DNA of 64,000 nucleotides from JAGOPY01 sp964619555 (lineage in GTDB: Bacteria; Bacteroidota; Bacteroidia; Bacteroidales; JAGOPY01). The notes below the pieces were generated by a model that saw only the letters and a program-made list of their open reading frames with translations, ran no database searches and had not been told where the DNA came from. The position numbers and the translations under genes were made by a program. The DNA lies in contig CAZUDV010000016.1 in assembly GCA_964619555.1 (NCBI GenBank), forward strand, positions 1 through 64,000, written 5' to 3'. Positions within the stretch are counted from its first letter, which is position 1; the number at the start of each line of letters is the position of its first letter. Positions 8,302 to 17,285 of the stretch are shown in pieces.

Positions 8302-9754
8302 ACTCCGCGTTCTGTGGCGTCCTGGGGAACGGGATGACGTCGCGGATGTTGCCCATGCCTGTTATGAAAAGCATGAGGCGTTCAAAACCAAGACCGAATC
8401 CGGCATGGGGAACGGTGCCGAATTTGCGCGTTTCGATGTACCACCAGAGGGTCTCTTCAGGAATGTGCATTTCCCGTATCCGGCGATGCAATTTTTCCAG
8501 GTTTTCCTCCCTCTGCGATCCGCCGATGATCTCCCCGATCTGAGGGAAGAGGACGTCCATGGCCCGGACCGTCTTTCCGTCGTCGTTTTGCTTCATATAG
8601 AACGCCTTGATCGCCATCGGGTAATCGGTAATGATCACCGGCTTTTTAAAATGTTTTTCCACAAGATAGCGCTCGTGTTCGGATTGCAGGTCGAAGCCCC
8701 AATTTTCCACCGGGAACTGGAATTTTCCCTTGCGGTTGGCCTGTGAGCTATGCAGGATCTCGAAAGCCTGGGTATAAGTGATGCGTTCGAACTCATTGTT
8801 CAGCACAAAGTTCAGCTTCTCGATCAGCCCCATGGCCTGCCGTTCTTCCTGCTTTTTGTTCTTCTCCTCCTCTTCCAATCTTTTGGAAAGGAATTCTAGA
8901 TCATCCCTGCAATTATCCAGGGCATACCTGACCAGGTATTTCAGCATTTCCTCAGCCAGGTCCATATTGTCTATAATGTCATAGAAAGCCATTTCCGGCT
9001 CGATCATCCAGAATTCCGCCAGGTGGCGGCTGGTATTGGAATTTTCAGCCCGGAAAGTTGGTCCGAAAGTATAGACATCCGACATGGCAAGGGCTGCCAA
9101 TTCAGCTTCAAGCTGTCCGGAAACAGTAAGATTCGTGGGCTTGCCAAAAAAATCTTCCGCGTAATCAACCTCTCCCACCTCTGTAAGGGGTGGGTTCTTT
9201 GGATCCAGGACCGTGACGCGAAACATCTCCCCTGCCCCTTCCGCATCGCTGCCGGTAATAATCGGGGTGTGGATGTTGTAAAAGCCTTTATCATTGAAGA
9301 ACTTATGGATGGCAAAGATCATGGCATGCCGGACCCGGGTAACGGCGCTGAAGGTACTGGTGCGGAAACGCAGATGGGCTTTTTCACGCAGGAACTCCAG
9401 GGAGTGTCTTTTAGGCTGCAACGGATATTCATCCGGATCGGCCGGACCATACAGGATAATGTCTTTGGCCAGCAGTTCCACCCTTTGCCCTGCGCCGGGC
9501 GACTCGATCAGGACACCTTTCACAGAGAGTCCGGCACCGGTATTGATCTGTCCCAATATCTCAGCACTGACCGTATCCGGTTCCACTACAACCTGCAGGT
9601 TCTGGATCGTAGAGCCATCGTTAAGGGTGATAAATATCACGTTCTTGCTTTCCCGTTTGGTGCGTACCCAGCCTTTGGCCACCACTTCCCTGTCGATTTC
9701 ACCTGTTTGAAGTAATTCCAGGATTTTTGTCCGTTTGATCCCGTGATCGAGCAT
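8297..9754 (-). CDS. asnS: Asparagine--tRNA ligase
   Basis: A class II aminoacyl-tRNA synthetase that charges tRNA-Asn with asparagine. The N-terminal OB-fold anticodon-binding domain occupies about 10-110 (VAKGWVRTKRESKNVIFITLNDGS). The catalytic domain has motif 2 (FRAENSNTSRHLAEFWMIEPEM) and motif 3 (GFGLGFERLMLFITGM), and the RDVIPFPRTP ending is typical of AsnRS. I placed the start at 9754 (485 residues). Translation from 9847 would begin inside the heptamer array, adding a meaningless repeated N-terminus upstream of the -7 box. It is divergent from the DAHP synthase gene. Confidence 0.95.
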   Translation of the reverse strand: MLDHGIKRTKILELLQTGEIDREVVAKGWVRTKRESKNVIFITLNDGSTIQNLQVVVEPDTVSAEILGQINTGAGLSVKGVLIESPGAGQRVELLAKDIILYGPADPDEYPLQPKRHSLEFLREKAHLRFRTSTFSAVTRVRHAMIFAIHKFFNDKGFYNIHTPIITGSDAEGAGEMFRVTVLDPKNPPLTEVGEVDYAEDFFGKPTNLTVSGQLEAELAALAMSDVYTFGPTFRAENSNTSRHLAEFWMIEPEMAFYDIIDNMDLAEEMLKYLVRYALDNCRDDLEFLSKRLEEEEKNKKQEERQAMGLIEKLNFVLNNEFERITYTQAFEILHSSQANRKGKFQFPVENWGFDLQSEHERYLVEKHFKKPVIITDYPMAIKAFYMKQNDDGKTVRAMDVLFPQIGEIIGGSQREENLEKLHRRIREMHIPEETLWWYIETRKFGTVPHAGFGLGFERLMLFITGMGNIRDVIPFPRTPQNAEF

Positions 9755-9775
9755 GTTACTTAAGATTTGAAGGGG

Positions 9776-9783
9776 CAAAGGTA
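9776..9783 (-). promoter_or_regulatory. -7 box of asnS
   Basis: The minus strand reads TACCTTTG, a full match to TAnnTTTG, 21 bp before the chosen start. The heptamer array at 9794 begins 10 bp upstream, so the -33 region would lie within the repeats. Confidence 0.55.
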
Positions 9784-9793
9784 GGGAAAATAA

Positions 9794-9835
9794 GTTCGCA
9801 GTTCGCAGTTCGCAGTTCGCAGTTCGCGGTTCGCA
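9794..9835. repeat. Heptamer array between asnS and the DAHP synthase gene
   Basis: Six copies of gttcgca (one gttcgcg). It sits between the two divergent promoters. Its complement, tgcgaac, makes up half of the arrays at 23770 and 30294. Confidence 0.85.
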
Positions 9836-9876
9836 GTCGGGATTCAAAATGCTGGAACACGGGACCGGGAATGCTG

Positions 9877-9884
9877 TATCTTTG
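9877..9884 (+). promoter_or_regulatory. -7 box directly before the DAHP synthase start
   Basis: TATCTTTG is a perfect -7 match and ends 4 nt before ATG 9889. With initiation about five nt after the box, the transcript would start at or next to the start codon, giving a leaderless mRNA. Confidence 0.55.
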
Positions 9885-9888
9885 TAAC

Positions 9889-10965
9889 ATGTCTGCTTTT
9901 CCTAAAAACATCTTACCACTGGATTCATTTCTGACCTCACGCCAGCAACCATTGCTGATTGCCGGCCCCTGCAGCGCGGAGACGGAGGAACAGGTTGTGC
10001 AAACCGCCCGGGAACTGGCAAAGCTGCTACAGGTGGCGGCATTCCGTTGCGGGATTTGGAAACCAAGGACAAGACCTGTGGACTTTGAAGGAAGAGGGGA
10101 AGAAGCACTTACCTGGCTTCAAAGAGTGAAAGAAGAGACACGATTGCCGGTTTGCGTGGAGGTTGCGCTGCCCGCACACATTGAGGCATGCCTGAAACAT
10201 CACGTCGATATCCTTTGGATAGGCTCCCGAACCGTGGTGAATCCATTCTCAGTCAGCGAAATTTCCGAAGCACTGAGAGGCGTGGATATTCCCGTGATGG
10301 TGAAAAATCCGGTCAATCCCGACCTGCTGCTCTGGATCGGTGCTCTGGAAAGGCTGCACCAGAATGGCATCCGTAAACTGGCTGCGATCCACCGCGGGTT
10401 CTCTGCCTATGGAAGCAAACCTTTCCGCAACCTGCCTATCTGGGAGATCCCGATCGAACTGCGGCGGTTGTTCCCCGACCTCCCGGTGCTCACCGATCCC
10501 AGCCACATCAGCGGAAACCGGAAAATGTTGCCGCATGTGGCCCAATCGGCCCTGGACCTGGCTTTCGACGGGCTGATGATCGAATCGCACATTCATCCGG
10601 ACAACGCCCTGACCGACCGCAACCAGCAAATTTCTCCCGCTGGGCTGGCCGACTTGATATCAAAACTTGTCATCCCCCATCAGAAAGCGGAAGAGGATGT
10701 AGCTCTCAAGCTCTTGCGCGATGAGATTGATAAAGCAGACGAAGAAATCTTGCAGCTCCTTGCCCGTCGGATGGAGATGGCATCCCAGATTGGAAAACAC
10801 AAGCGTAACAGAGGCCTGGATTACCTTCAAATGGAACGGTGGAAAAGCGTTGTGGAAGACCGGTTGGAGAAAGGCATTGCGATGGGGTTGAGCAGGGACT
10901 TTCTGATGAAACTGCTGCAAGCAGTGCACGAAGAATCGCTGAGAAAACAGGGGAGAGGTATTTAG
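9889..10965 (+). CDS. Bifunctional DAHP synthase / chorismate mutase (type II)
   Basis: A 358-residue fusion. Residues 1 to about 265 are a DAHP synthase/KDO8P synthase-type TIM barrel (GPCSAE, KPRTRP, DILWIGSRTVVNP, IEIPIELRR-like segment), which condenses phosphoenolpyruvate and erythrose-4-phosphate. Residues about 268-355 form an all-helical chorismate mutase (LRDEIDKADEEILQLLARRMEM, IGKHKRNRG) that converts chorismate to prephenate. The fusion joins the first step of aromatic amino acid synthesis to the Phe/Tyr branch and is common in Bacteroidota. I chose ATG 9889 because the in-frame ATG at 9871 lies upstream of the TATCTTTG box. The stop codon abuts a heptamer array shared with the convergent corA gene. 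Confidence 0.92.
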   Translation: MSAFPKNILPLDSFLTSRQQPLLIAGPCSAETEEQVVQTARELAKLLQVAAFRCGIWKPRTRPVDFEGRGEEALTWLQRVKEETRLPVCVEVALPAHIEACLKHHVDILWIGSRTVVNPFSVSEISEALRGVDIPVMVKNPVNPDLLLWIGALERLHQNGIRKLAAIHRGFSAYGSKPFRNLPIWEIPIELRRLFPDLPVLTDPSHISGNRKMLPHVAQSALDLAFDGLMIESHIHPDNALTDRNQQISPAGLADLISKLVIPHQKAEEDVALKLLRDEIDKADEEILQLLARRMEMASQIGKHKRNRGLDYLQMERWKSVVEDRLEKGIAMGLSRDFLMKLLQAVHEESLRKQGRGI

Positions 10966-10998
10966 TCGTTTGTCGCTAGTCGTAAGTATTACGACTTA
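10964..10998. repeat. Heptamer array joining two convergent stop codons
   Basis: Five imperfect 7-bp units (agtcgtt, tgtcgct, agtcgta and others) fill the whole gap between the DAHP synthase stop (10963-10965) and the corA stop (10996-10998). It overlaps both. Confidence 0.6.
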
Positions 10999-11904
10999 AA
11001 TCCAGTTCTTCTTCCGGAAATAATAAACCATAAAGACCACCAGGAATACCATGGCCACGGCAAGGATCCAGAAAGCGCGGGGATCGTTCTGCAACGGCAA
11101 CCCGATATTCATACCGTAAAGACCGGTAATGAAGGTCAGGGGGAGCAGAAAAGCCGAAATGAATGTCAGGGTTTTCATGATCTCATTGATGCGGTTGGTC
11201 TGCAATGAATCGAACGTTTTCGACAATCCCTCGATCAGTTCCTGGTAGTCTTCTGCCATGTCCCACATCTTCTGGTTATAGTCGAGGATATTGCCCCAGT
11301 AGTCTTCCATGTTCTCGGCAAAGCCGGTAATCTGCCCCGACTCGAATTTATGGAACAAAGGCAGTTGGGGTTTGAACATGGTATTCAGGAGGATGATATT
11401 CTTACGGGTGACCGATATTTGCATAATGGTCTGCTGGGACCGTTTGCTGAAGAGGTCCTCGTTGATCCGGTCCAGCTCCAGCCCAAGACGGCGCATCAGG
11501 TTCAGGGAAGAGTTCATCAATTTCTCCAGGATACGGTACAGGAGCGTATCGGAAGTTCCGATCTCAATATCTTCCTTGCTGGCAATCCGGCGCTGGGCAT
11601 CTTCGTACATTTCACTGACGATCCAGTGCGACTGGTCAATGCTGATCACATAATCATCGCCCCAGAAAAATTTCACTTCCCGGGCCGTGAGAAATCGGTT
11701 GTGGCTGTCGAAACTGGGAAAATGCAGGATGATGAAGTAATAGTCATCATAGATGTCGATCTTAGGTCGCTGGTTGGTACTTCGGCAGTCTTCTATATCC
11801 AACGGGTGGAAATGGAAGTTATCCTTCAGATACTGCAGGTCCTGTTCAGACGGGCTCACGATGTGGTGCCACCGAAGGGTACCGATTTTTACCGTATCAA
11901 CCAT
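10996..11904 (-). CDS. corA: CorA-family magnesium/cobalt transporter
   Basis: A 302-residue protein with the CorA layout: a large soluble N-terminal domain, a long helix ending in the pore helix, the signature GMN at 264-266 (LYGMNIG), and a second membrane helix (about 277-295) with a basic C-terminus (YYFRKKNWI). It forms pentameric channels that import Mg2+ and sometimes Co2+/Ni2+. It is a single gene with a minus-strand TATCTTTG box at 11975-11982, giving a 5' leader of about 65 nt. Apart from the heptamer array at its stop codon nothing is unusual. Confidence 0.93.
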   Translation of the reverse strand: MVDTVKIGTLRWHHIVSPSEQDLQYLKDNFHFHPLDIEDCRSTNQRPKIDIYDDYYFIILHFPSFDSHNRFLTAREVKFFWGDDYVISIDQSHWIVSEMYEDAQRRIASKEDIEIGTSDTLLYRILEKLMNSSLNLMRRLGLELDRINEDLFSKRSQQTIMQISVTRKNIILLNTMFKPQLPLFHKFESGQITGFAENMEDYWGNILDYNQKMWDMAEDYQELIEGLSKTFDSLQTNRINEIMKTLTFISAFLLPLTFITGLYGMNIGLPLQNDPRAFWILAVAMVFLVVFMVYYFRKKNWI

Positions 11905-11974
11905 GGTTCCTCTGGGTTTGAATGATGACTATGCTCAGTTTTCTACATTCCGGTAAGATTTAGAATCTAGGCTG

Positions 11975-11982
11975 CAAAGATA
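11975..11982 (-). promoter_or_regulatory. -7 box of corA
   Basis: The minus strand reads TATCTTTG, 70 bp before the corA start at 11904. Confidence 0.5.
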
Positions 11983-12135
11983 AAAAAGGAATCCGAAAGG
12001 GAGGTGCTGCCAGTTAAAAAAGAATATCAACCAGCCCGGACAAACTCACGCGTGATCCTATCTATTTATTGATAATCAGTGAGATAACATAGAATCTTCC
12101 AGGCAGATCCGACGAAAAAAGAGAGATGTGAATAT

Positions 12136-14505
12136 CTAATTAATGACGATTTTACCTGAAGAAACCAACGATTCTGCAGAGACGATGCTGTAAAAATACA
12201 TTCCGGCGCTCCACGAGGAAACATCGAGTTGTAATTGATCGGTCAAAACCGCATCGGCCATTTTCCTGCCGGTCATATCAAACACCGCGACCCGGGAATT
12301 GCTTTGCAATAATTTATTATCGAAAACGGTGACCGTAATCAGGTCGGTTGCAGGATTGGGATGGAATTGCACCTGCACAGGGGCATTATTCTTCGCTCCC
12401 GCAGGTGCAATACCTGTAGCCAGATCGACGATTGCAATGGTCATGTCATCCCAGAAAAAACCATCTGCGACAACGCTGGAGTTGCTCTTCAACCGGAACC
12501 TAATCCTGATCTCTTTTCCCGCATATGGTTCCAGGCTGATTTCTTCCTTGACCCAGGTAACCTGGCTGCCATCATACACGGGTTGCCCGGCAGCCTGTGC
12601 AGGCGTGCCAAGGGTGGTGTATTTCCCTTCCATTGCGGTCCAGGAAGTGCCATTATCATCGGAAATATAAACCTGTACAAAATCATAACCCACCTGTAAG
12701 TCCCATTTCGCCCAAAAACTGAGGACGGCAAAAGAAGTGCCGGTCAAATCGACGGGATCAATCATGGTCAGGATATTGTTATCATAATTGCTGTACTGAC
12801 CATTAGGAGAATCCGCCATGGATTTATCCGGAGAATGATACTGAAGGCCGGTAACATTCCATTTCGGCGAGGTCCATTTCGAGAAATTACTGGCAGAGTC
12901 CTGAAAAACTACGATTGGGGTTCCATAAACTTTGTGAATGGTATCTGAAAAATCGGCAAGGCCGTTGTTCATTACCAGCAGGTAATCCACCGGTTCACCA
13001 TCCTGGATGGCCTCTTTGAGAAAGTATGTGAAAGCTGCGCCGGCGCTTTCCAGAATTTCCAGGCCACTGAATGCTAGGGGGGGACTGACGGAATCGATGG
13101 CATCATTTAGAGGTTCGACCGAAACGGTATAGGTTGCGCCCTCTTCCAGTCCCAGCCTTCTTATGTCGAAGAATAACAGCCCGGTTTTGTTTTCGAGGAT
13201 CGAAGGGGCCATATCTTTGACAATTGCCCATGGGCCGGCCAGTTTGGCAAGCATGAAGTTTTGCAGCATATTGGCCTGGCAGAGAGGAATGATCATGGAT
13301 GAAGGCGGCCAGAATCCTGCCGATCCATCGCCCACTTCGAGCGTGTAGGAAAAAATCTTCTCCTTCGTCGCCTGCTCCCCGTACATCCAGTCGTCCGAAC
13401 CTCCATTGGTCGGATAAATGGTGGTACTGCCCGGACCAAACTCATAGCCGTTTTCATAAGTCAGGATTTTTCCGAACTCATAGAAGATTTCGTCATCCGC
13501 GCATAATTCCGGGGTATAGCCCCAGGGATACAACAACTGGTTGGCATAGGAATGATAGTTCAATGCCAGCCTGAACTCATTTGTTTCGCAAAGATCCCGG
13601 ATATTTTGGATCTCCGGTTCGGAAAATGCAACCGGGCCGCGGTAAGTATCTTCCCACGGATTTGGTGAAGAACCGCTGTTGTTATAACCCCACATATAAC
13701 CGTAATTGCGGTTCAGGTCCACTCCGTAGGAACCGTCTTCGTTCTGCCTCCGGTTCTTGCGCCACATCCCTCCCCCGTTCGGATTGTTCTGGATATTATA
13801 AGCATACCCGTCAACATTGATGATAGGTACAAAATAGAGCTCAAAATTGTCGACGATGTACCGGCAATCGGGATCAGTGTTATAATTTTCAAGAAGATAA
13901 TACATATAATAAATGAGAGCGGCCATTCCAATAGGCTCCCGGGCATGGTGCATGCCGGTGTAAAGAACCTCCGGTTCATCTTCATTGACAGCCGGGTTGT
14001 CGGAAAGCCTGACCCAGAACATTTGCCTTCCGTTGTGGGAAGATTTTTCCATAGCATTCCGCGGGGTGATGAGACCGGGGTACTGTGCTGCCATCGAATC
14101 AAGGTGTTCATAACACTGGTCAATAGTAAGAAAACCGCCTACCGGCCCGAGTTCGAAACCTTCCGGCACCGGCCAGTCGCGGCTCAGTGTGTACGTTGCC
14201 TCCTTAAGGGCATCCGGGTCGTGGAGATATGGAGCATTGCGTTCCTCGTAAAACTTCGACATATCCTCGATCAGGATCTCGAACTGCAGTCCGGCCTCTT
14301 TTACCACCCTGATTTCATGTGACGACAGTTCACAGATAATGTATTCATCGGCTTTGATTATGCCATTATCGACCGCCAGTCCTTTGGAAGCGAGCGATAT
14401 CATATCGTCACGGTCAGCCAGAATCTTTACCCTTGAATACTGTTCCTGGGCAGAGATCGTGAAAATGAAGATAAAAAACAGGGGTGAGAGCAGAAGTCTT
14501 TTCAT
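12136..14505 (-). CDS. Secreted M14 zinc carboxypeptidase with T9SS type A sorting domain
   Basis: A 789-residue protein with a signal peptide (1-19, ending FTISAQ). Residues about 125-430 form an M14 carboxypeptidase domain. The zinc motif HARE has His187 and Glu190, the third ligand is probably in ALNYHSYANQLLYPWG, and the catalytic Glu in YTLEVGDG. It also has substrate-side residues such as DLNRNYGY. A jelly-roll-like middle (about 560-690, VQVYISDDNGTSWTAM) follows. The last about 75 residues are a T9SS type A sorting domain (FHPNPATDLITV, GRKMAD, SAGMYFYSI). It should be exported through T9SS and digest extracellular protein. The start at 14505 gives the proper signal peptide. The gldD gene lies upstream on the same strand but has its own spacing. 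Confidence 0.9.
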   Translation of the reverse strand: MKRLLLSPLFFIFIFTISAQEQYSRVKILADRDDMISLASKGLAVDNGIIKADEYIICELSSHEIRVVKEAGLQFEILIEDMSKFYEERNAPYLHDPDALKEATYTLSRDWPVPEGFELGPVGGFLTIDQCYEHLDSMAAQYPGLITPRNAMEKSSHNGRQMFWVRLSDNPAVNEDEPEVLYTGMHHAREPIGMAALIYYMYYLLENYNTDPDCRYIVDNFELYFVPIINVDGYAYNIQNNPNGGGMWRKNRRQNEDGSYGVDLNRNYGYMWGYNNSGSSPNPWEDTYRGPVAFSEPEIQNIRDLCETNEFRLALNYHSYANQLLYPWGYTPELCADDEIFYEFGKILTYENGYEFGPGSTTIYPTNGGSDDWMYGEQATKEKIFSYTLEVGDGSAGFWPPSSMIIPLCQANMLQNFMLAKLAGPWAIVKDMAPSILENKTGLLFFDIRRLGLEEGATYTVSVEPLNDAIDSVSPPLAFSGLEILESAGAAFTYFLKEAIQDGEPVDYLLVMNNGLADFSDTIHKVYGTPIVVFQDSASNFSKWTSPKWNVTGLQYHSPDKSMADSPNGQYSNYDNNILTMIDPVDLTGTSFAVLSFWAKWDLQVGYDFVQVYISDDNGTSWTAMEGKYTTLGTPAQAAGQPVYDGSQVTWVKEEISLEPYAGKEIRIRFRLKSNSSVVADGFFWDDMTIAIVDLATGIAPAGAKNNAPVQVQFHPNPATDLITVTVFDNKLLQSNSRVAVFDMTGRKMADAVLTDQLQLDVSSWSAGMYFYSIVSAESLVSSGKIVIN

Positions 14506-14535
14506 TCGAAGGGAAGGTTGATTGAATATACTCCG

Positions 14536-14543
14536 CAAATATA
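14536..14543 (-). promoter_or_regulatory. -7 box of the carboxypeptidase gene
   Basis: The minus strand reads TATATTTG, a full TAnnTTTG match, 30 bp before the chosen start at 14505. Confidence 0.45.
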
Positions 14544-14601
14544 GTTATTTTAGAAATGAACCGAAGGTTTAAACCGGCAGGTCAGGGTAGCGCCCGTCGA
14601 T

Positions 14602-15171
14602 CTACTTCCACCGGAAGGTAGCTATCATGTGCCGGATGTCGGATTGCACCAGGCCGATCACCGGGGCGAGGGAATCATTGTTGGGAACGGTATTGAAATA
14701 CAATGCCCCGCGCAGAAAATGGGAAGCGCTGTCGGTGACGAAAAACTGGCAGGGAGAGGCGGCATTAGCCCCGCCGATGTAATAAATCAGCCCGTAAACG
14801 TGGTCTTCCGGACGATAGATCAGGGAATCATTGATGGCATCAGCCTTGGGGATGTGTTTCACAACGAAGGTGCGGGCATCTTCGAGGTATTCGATGAGAT
14901 TACCCCTGACCGGTTTGTAGCTGATGTGCAGGCGGCCCTGGAATTGCGGATAGTCGATATTAAGCCAGTAAGGCTCTGAGGATGAACGCGTATCGGGGAC
15001 AATTCTCGCATAGACCGGATATTCAAAGCTGTATGGATAAACGGAATCAAACCGCACATATTCCTTCTCCGGCAGGTCAATCCGGAAATACCCACGGGGC
15101 TTTGGTGCATAATCCTGCCGGCAGGAAGCCATGAAAAAAAGTGCGATAGCCACGACCGGTAAGTATTTCAT
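14602..15171 (-). CDS. gldD: Gliding motility lipoprotein GldD
   Basis: A 189-residue lipoprotein with the lipidation Cys at residue 17 (FFMASC). The PRGYFRIDLPEKEY start of the mature protein and the later FDSVYPYSFEYPVYA segment are characteristic of GldD. GldD is required for gliding and T9SS function in Flavobacterium, but its biochemical role is unknown. It lies 28 bp after gldE, the gene with which it is paired across the phylum. The upstream order mutY-ssb-gldE-gldD is the conserved arrangement. Confidence 0.93.
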   Translation of the reverse strand: MKYLPVVAIALFFMASCRQDYAPKPRGYFRIDLPEKEYVRFDSVYPYSFEYPVYARIVPDTRSSSEPYWLNIDYPQFQGRLHISYKPVRGNLIEYLEDARTFVVKHIPKADAINDSLIYRPEDHVYGLIYYIGGANAASPCQFFVTDSASHFLRGALYFNTVPNNDSLAPVIGLVQSDIRHMIATFRWK

Positions 15172-15199
15172 ATTGATACCATTTAATAAGTTAGCGAAA

Positions 15200-16507
15200 C
15201 TAGCTTTCAGATGTTGCTTCGTTTTCGTTATCTCTCAGTGTTACCTTGACCTTTTTAATCCTCCGCTTGTCAGCGGCTTTTACCGTAAAAATGAACCGGT
15301 CATAAGTGACTTTTTCATCCCTTTCGGGCATTTTCTGCATCAGTTCCAGGATCAACCCGGCCAGGGAGTCGGCATCCCCCCGGACATCGTCAAAGGTATC
15401 ATCCTCCAGGCCGAGTATTTTGATCAGATCGTTGATGGAAGTTTTCCCTTCAAAAATATAATTCCGGTCATCCAGTTTTGAATACTCCACATCACCCGTC
15501 AGTTCATCATGCTCATCGCTAATCTCTCCCACGATTTCCTCGATGATGTCCTCCAGGGTAACTATTCCGGAAGTCCCGCCGTACTCGTCAACGATAACGG
15601 CCATATGGACTTTATTCTGCAGGAACTCCTGCAACAGGTGGTTGATCTTTTTATTTTCCGGTACGAACAGGGCTTCTCTCAGGAGCCCGTTCCAGTTATA
15701 GTCATCTTTTTCCTTTACGTGTGGCAGAAGGTCTTTGATATAAAGGATCCCTTTTATCTGGTCAAAATTATCTTCATAGACGGGTATCCTGGAATAACCG
15801 GAATCGATGATCAGTTTCAGGAGGTCCTTGTATTTGGCTGACATTTCCACGGCTGTGATGTCAACTCTGGATTTCATGATCTCTTTCACCTCAATATCGC
15901 CCAATTTGGCTATTTCCTTCAAGATTTTCGTCTCCCCTCCCGTGGTATTAATATCCGGTGCCAGGTCAAGGGTATGGGATAATTCGTTTATCGAGGCATT
16001 GAGAACACTCCGTTTGATACTTTTATCGATATGATTGGTGGATTTAACCAGGAGAGAACTCAGCGGGTACCAGAAGGTGGCCAGGAGTTTCACTGACGGG
16101 GAAATGAACCTTGCAAAACGCAGGTAATGCCTGGATACAAATATTTTAGGTACGATTTCCCTGGTCAGGATTAACAGCAAAGCCATTATCAGCAGCTGAA
16201 TAAAAAATAATGGCCAAAAGTGGACTTCAGAAACTGTGAACAGGCTGTTGAACAAATAAGTTGAAAGGATAACGATTCCCACATTAAAGAAATAGCGGGA
16301 TATCAATAATGTCGCCATCAATCTTTCGGGTCTTTCCAGCAGGGACAGAAGAAGTCTGTCTGATCTGCCCTGTTTGGTGCGCAGATCATGGGCCTGGTGG
16401 TGATCCAGGGAGAAGAAGGCAATTTCAGCCGCCGACATCATGGCCGAGAATAAAAGCAGCACAAGAATGACAATCGTACCGGCCAGGATCCCGGGGGATC
16501 CGTGCAT
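15200..16507 (-). CDS. gldE: Gliding motility-associated membrane protein GldE (CorC/HlyC family)
   Basis: The protein has about four N-terminal membrane helices (DUF21/CNNM type, about 8-190). Two CBS repeats (SRVDITAVEMSAKYKDLLKLI and HLLQEFLQNKVHMAVIVDEYGG, with the typical GIVTLEDIIEEIVGEI) follow, then a C-terminal CorC/HlyC domain. GldE works with GldD in gliding and type IX secretion, and the fold is shared with divalent cation efflux proteins. I chose the start at 16507 (435 residues). The in-frame ATG at 16570 would add 21 polar residues before the first helix and cannot be excluded, because the -7 box lies further upstream. Confidence 0.9.
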   Translation of the reverse strand: MHGSPGILAGTIVILVLLLFSAMMSAAEIAFFSLDHHQAHDLRTKQGRSDRLLLSLLERPERLMATLLISRYFFNVGIVILSTYLFNSLFTVSEVHFWPLFFIQLLIMALLLILTREIVPKIFVSRHYLRFARFISPSVKLLATFWYPLSSLLVKSTNHIDKSIKRSVLNASINELSHTLDLAPDINTTGGETKILKEIAKLGDIEVKEIMKSRVDITAVEMSAKYKDLLKLIIDSGYSRIPVYEDNFDQIKGILYIKDLLPHVKEKDDYNWNGLLREALFVPENKKINHLLQEFLQNKVHMAVIVDEYGGTSGIVTLEDIIEEIVGEISDEHDELTGDVEYSKLDDRNYIFEGKTSINDLIKILGLEDDTFDDVRGDADSLAGLILELMQKMPERDEKVTYDRFIFTVKAADKRRIKKVKVTLRDNENEATSES

Positions 16508-16595
16508 CGTACTAATATTCAACAAAATAAACTGAATTTGTCGGTGAGGATCAGGATCGATTATTTCCAAAGCAATGCGGGATTGGTTTTCGCGG

Positions 16596-16603
16596 CAAAG
16601 ATA
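16596..16603 (-). promoter_or_regulatory. -7 box of gldE
   Basis: The minus strand reads TATCTTTG. The heptamer arm starting at 16615 lies 11 bp upstream, the same spacing as at asnS and trpS. Confidence 0.5.
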
Positions 16604-16614
16604 GTGAAAAAAGC

Positions 16615-16716
16615 CGGCGGTCTGCGGTCAGCAGTCGGCGGTCAACATTCAATAGTTAATATTATTAGAAGCTTCCCAAAAGACCGCCGACCGCCGACCG
16701 CCGACCGCCGACCGTC
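16615..16716. repeat. Inverted pair of heptamer arrays without a gene (mini-element)
   Basis: The left arm (16615-16643) has four units of the type cggcggt/ctgcggt. The right arm (16682-16716) has five units of gaccgcc, the reverse complement. The 38-nt spacer is A/T-rich and holds no ORF. The right arm ends exactly at the ssb stop codon (16717-16719). The structure is a smaller version of the two elements that carry a four-helix-bundle gene. Confidence 0.8.
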
Positions 16717-17187
16717 CTAGAACGGCAGATCGTCTTCCGGTTCCGGATTCATTTCATCCGTGACGGGGATCTCTGTTTTCTGTGGCTTCTCCGGCCTTGC
16801 GGTACCGGCATAATCCTGGCCATTGCCGGCGGTGCCATTTCCGCCAGCCTGGTCGCGCCGGCCTCCAAGCATCACCATATTGTCAGCAATGATCTCTGTG
16901 GTATAACGCTTATTGCCATCCTTGTCAGTCCAGTCGCGCGTACGGATCTTTCCTTCGATATAGACTGAATTCCCTTTTTTGAGATAGTTTTCCGCGACTT
17001 CGGCAAGTCCCCGCCAGAGCACAATATTATGCCACTCGGTATGCTCGTTTCGTTCGCCGGTTTTCCCCTTAAAGGTTTCCGTGGTGGCCAATGGAAAGTT
17101 CGCTACTTTCACCCCGCCTTCCAAACTTCTGATCTCAGGGTCCTTCCCAAGATTTCCGATCAAAATTACCCTGTTAATTCCTGCCAT
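16717..17187 (-). CDS. ssb: Single-stranded DNA-binding protein
   Basis: A 156-residue protein with an N-terminal OB fold (MAGINRVILIGNLGKDPEIRSLEGG, then WHNIVLWRGLAEVAENYLKKGNSVYIEGKI) and a Gly/Asn-rich linker. The acidic C-terminal tip is EPEDDLPF, which recruits replication and repair partners. It protects single-stranded DNA during replication, recombination and repair. It lies between mutY and gldE as in other Bacteroidota. An A/T-rich heptamer array lies 3 bp upstream of the start codon. Confidence 0.96.
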   Translation of the reverse strand: MAGINRVILIGNLGKDPEIRSLEGGVKVANFPLATTETFKGKTGERNEHTEWHNIVLWRGLAEVAENYLKKGNSVYIEGKIRTRDWTDKDGNKRYTTEIIADNMVMLGGRRDQAGGNGTAGNGQDYAGTARPEKPQKTEIPVTDEMNPEPEDDLPF

Positions 17188-17190
17188 ACC

Positions 17191-17230
17191 TTTTAAAATT
17201 TTAAGTTTTGAATTTTGAATTTTGAATTCT
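17191..17230. repeat. A/T-rich heptamer array upstream of ssb
   Basis: Five 7-bp units of the type attttga (ttttaaa, attttaa, gttttga and two attttga) in the gap between mutY and ssb. Together with low sequence complexity it may only be a spacer, but the 7-bp period matches the other arrays. Confidence 0.55.
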
Positions 17231-17285
17231 CCCTTGATGTATGAATTACAAAAATAGAAGAGATTTACCTGTTAATCCGGATTTT

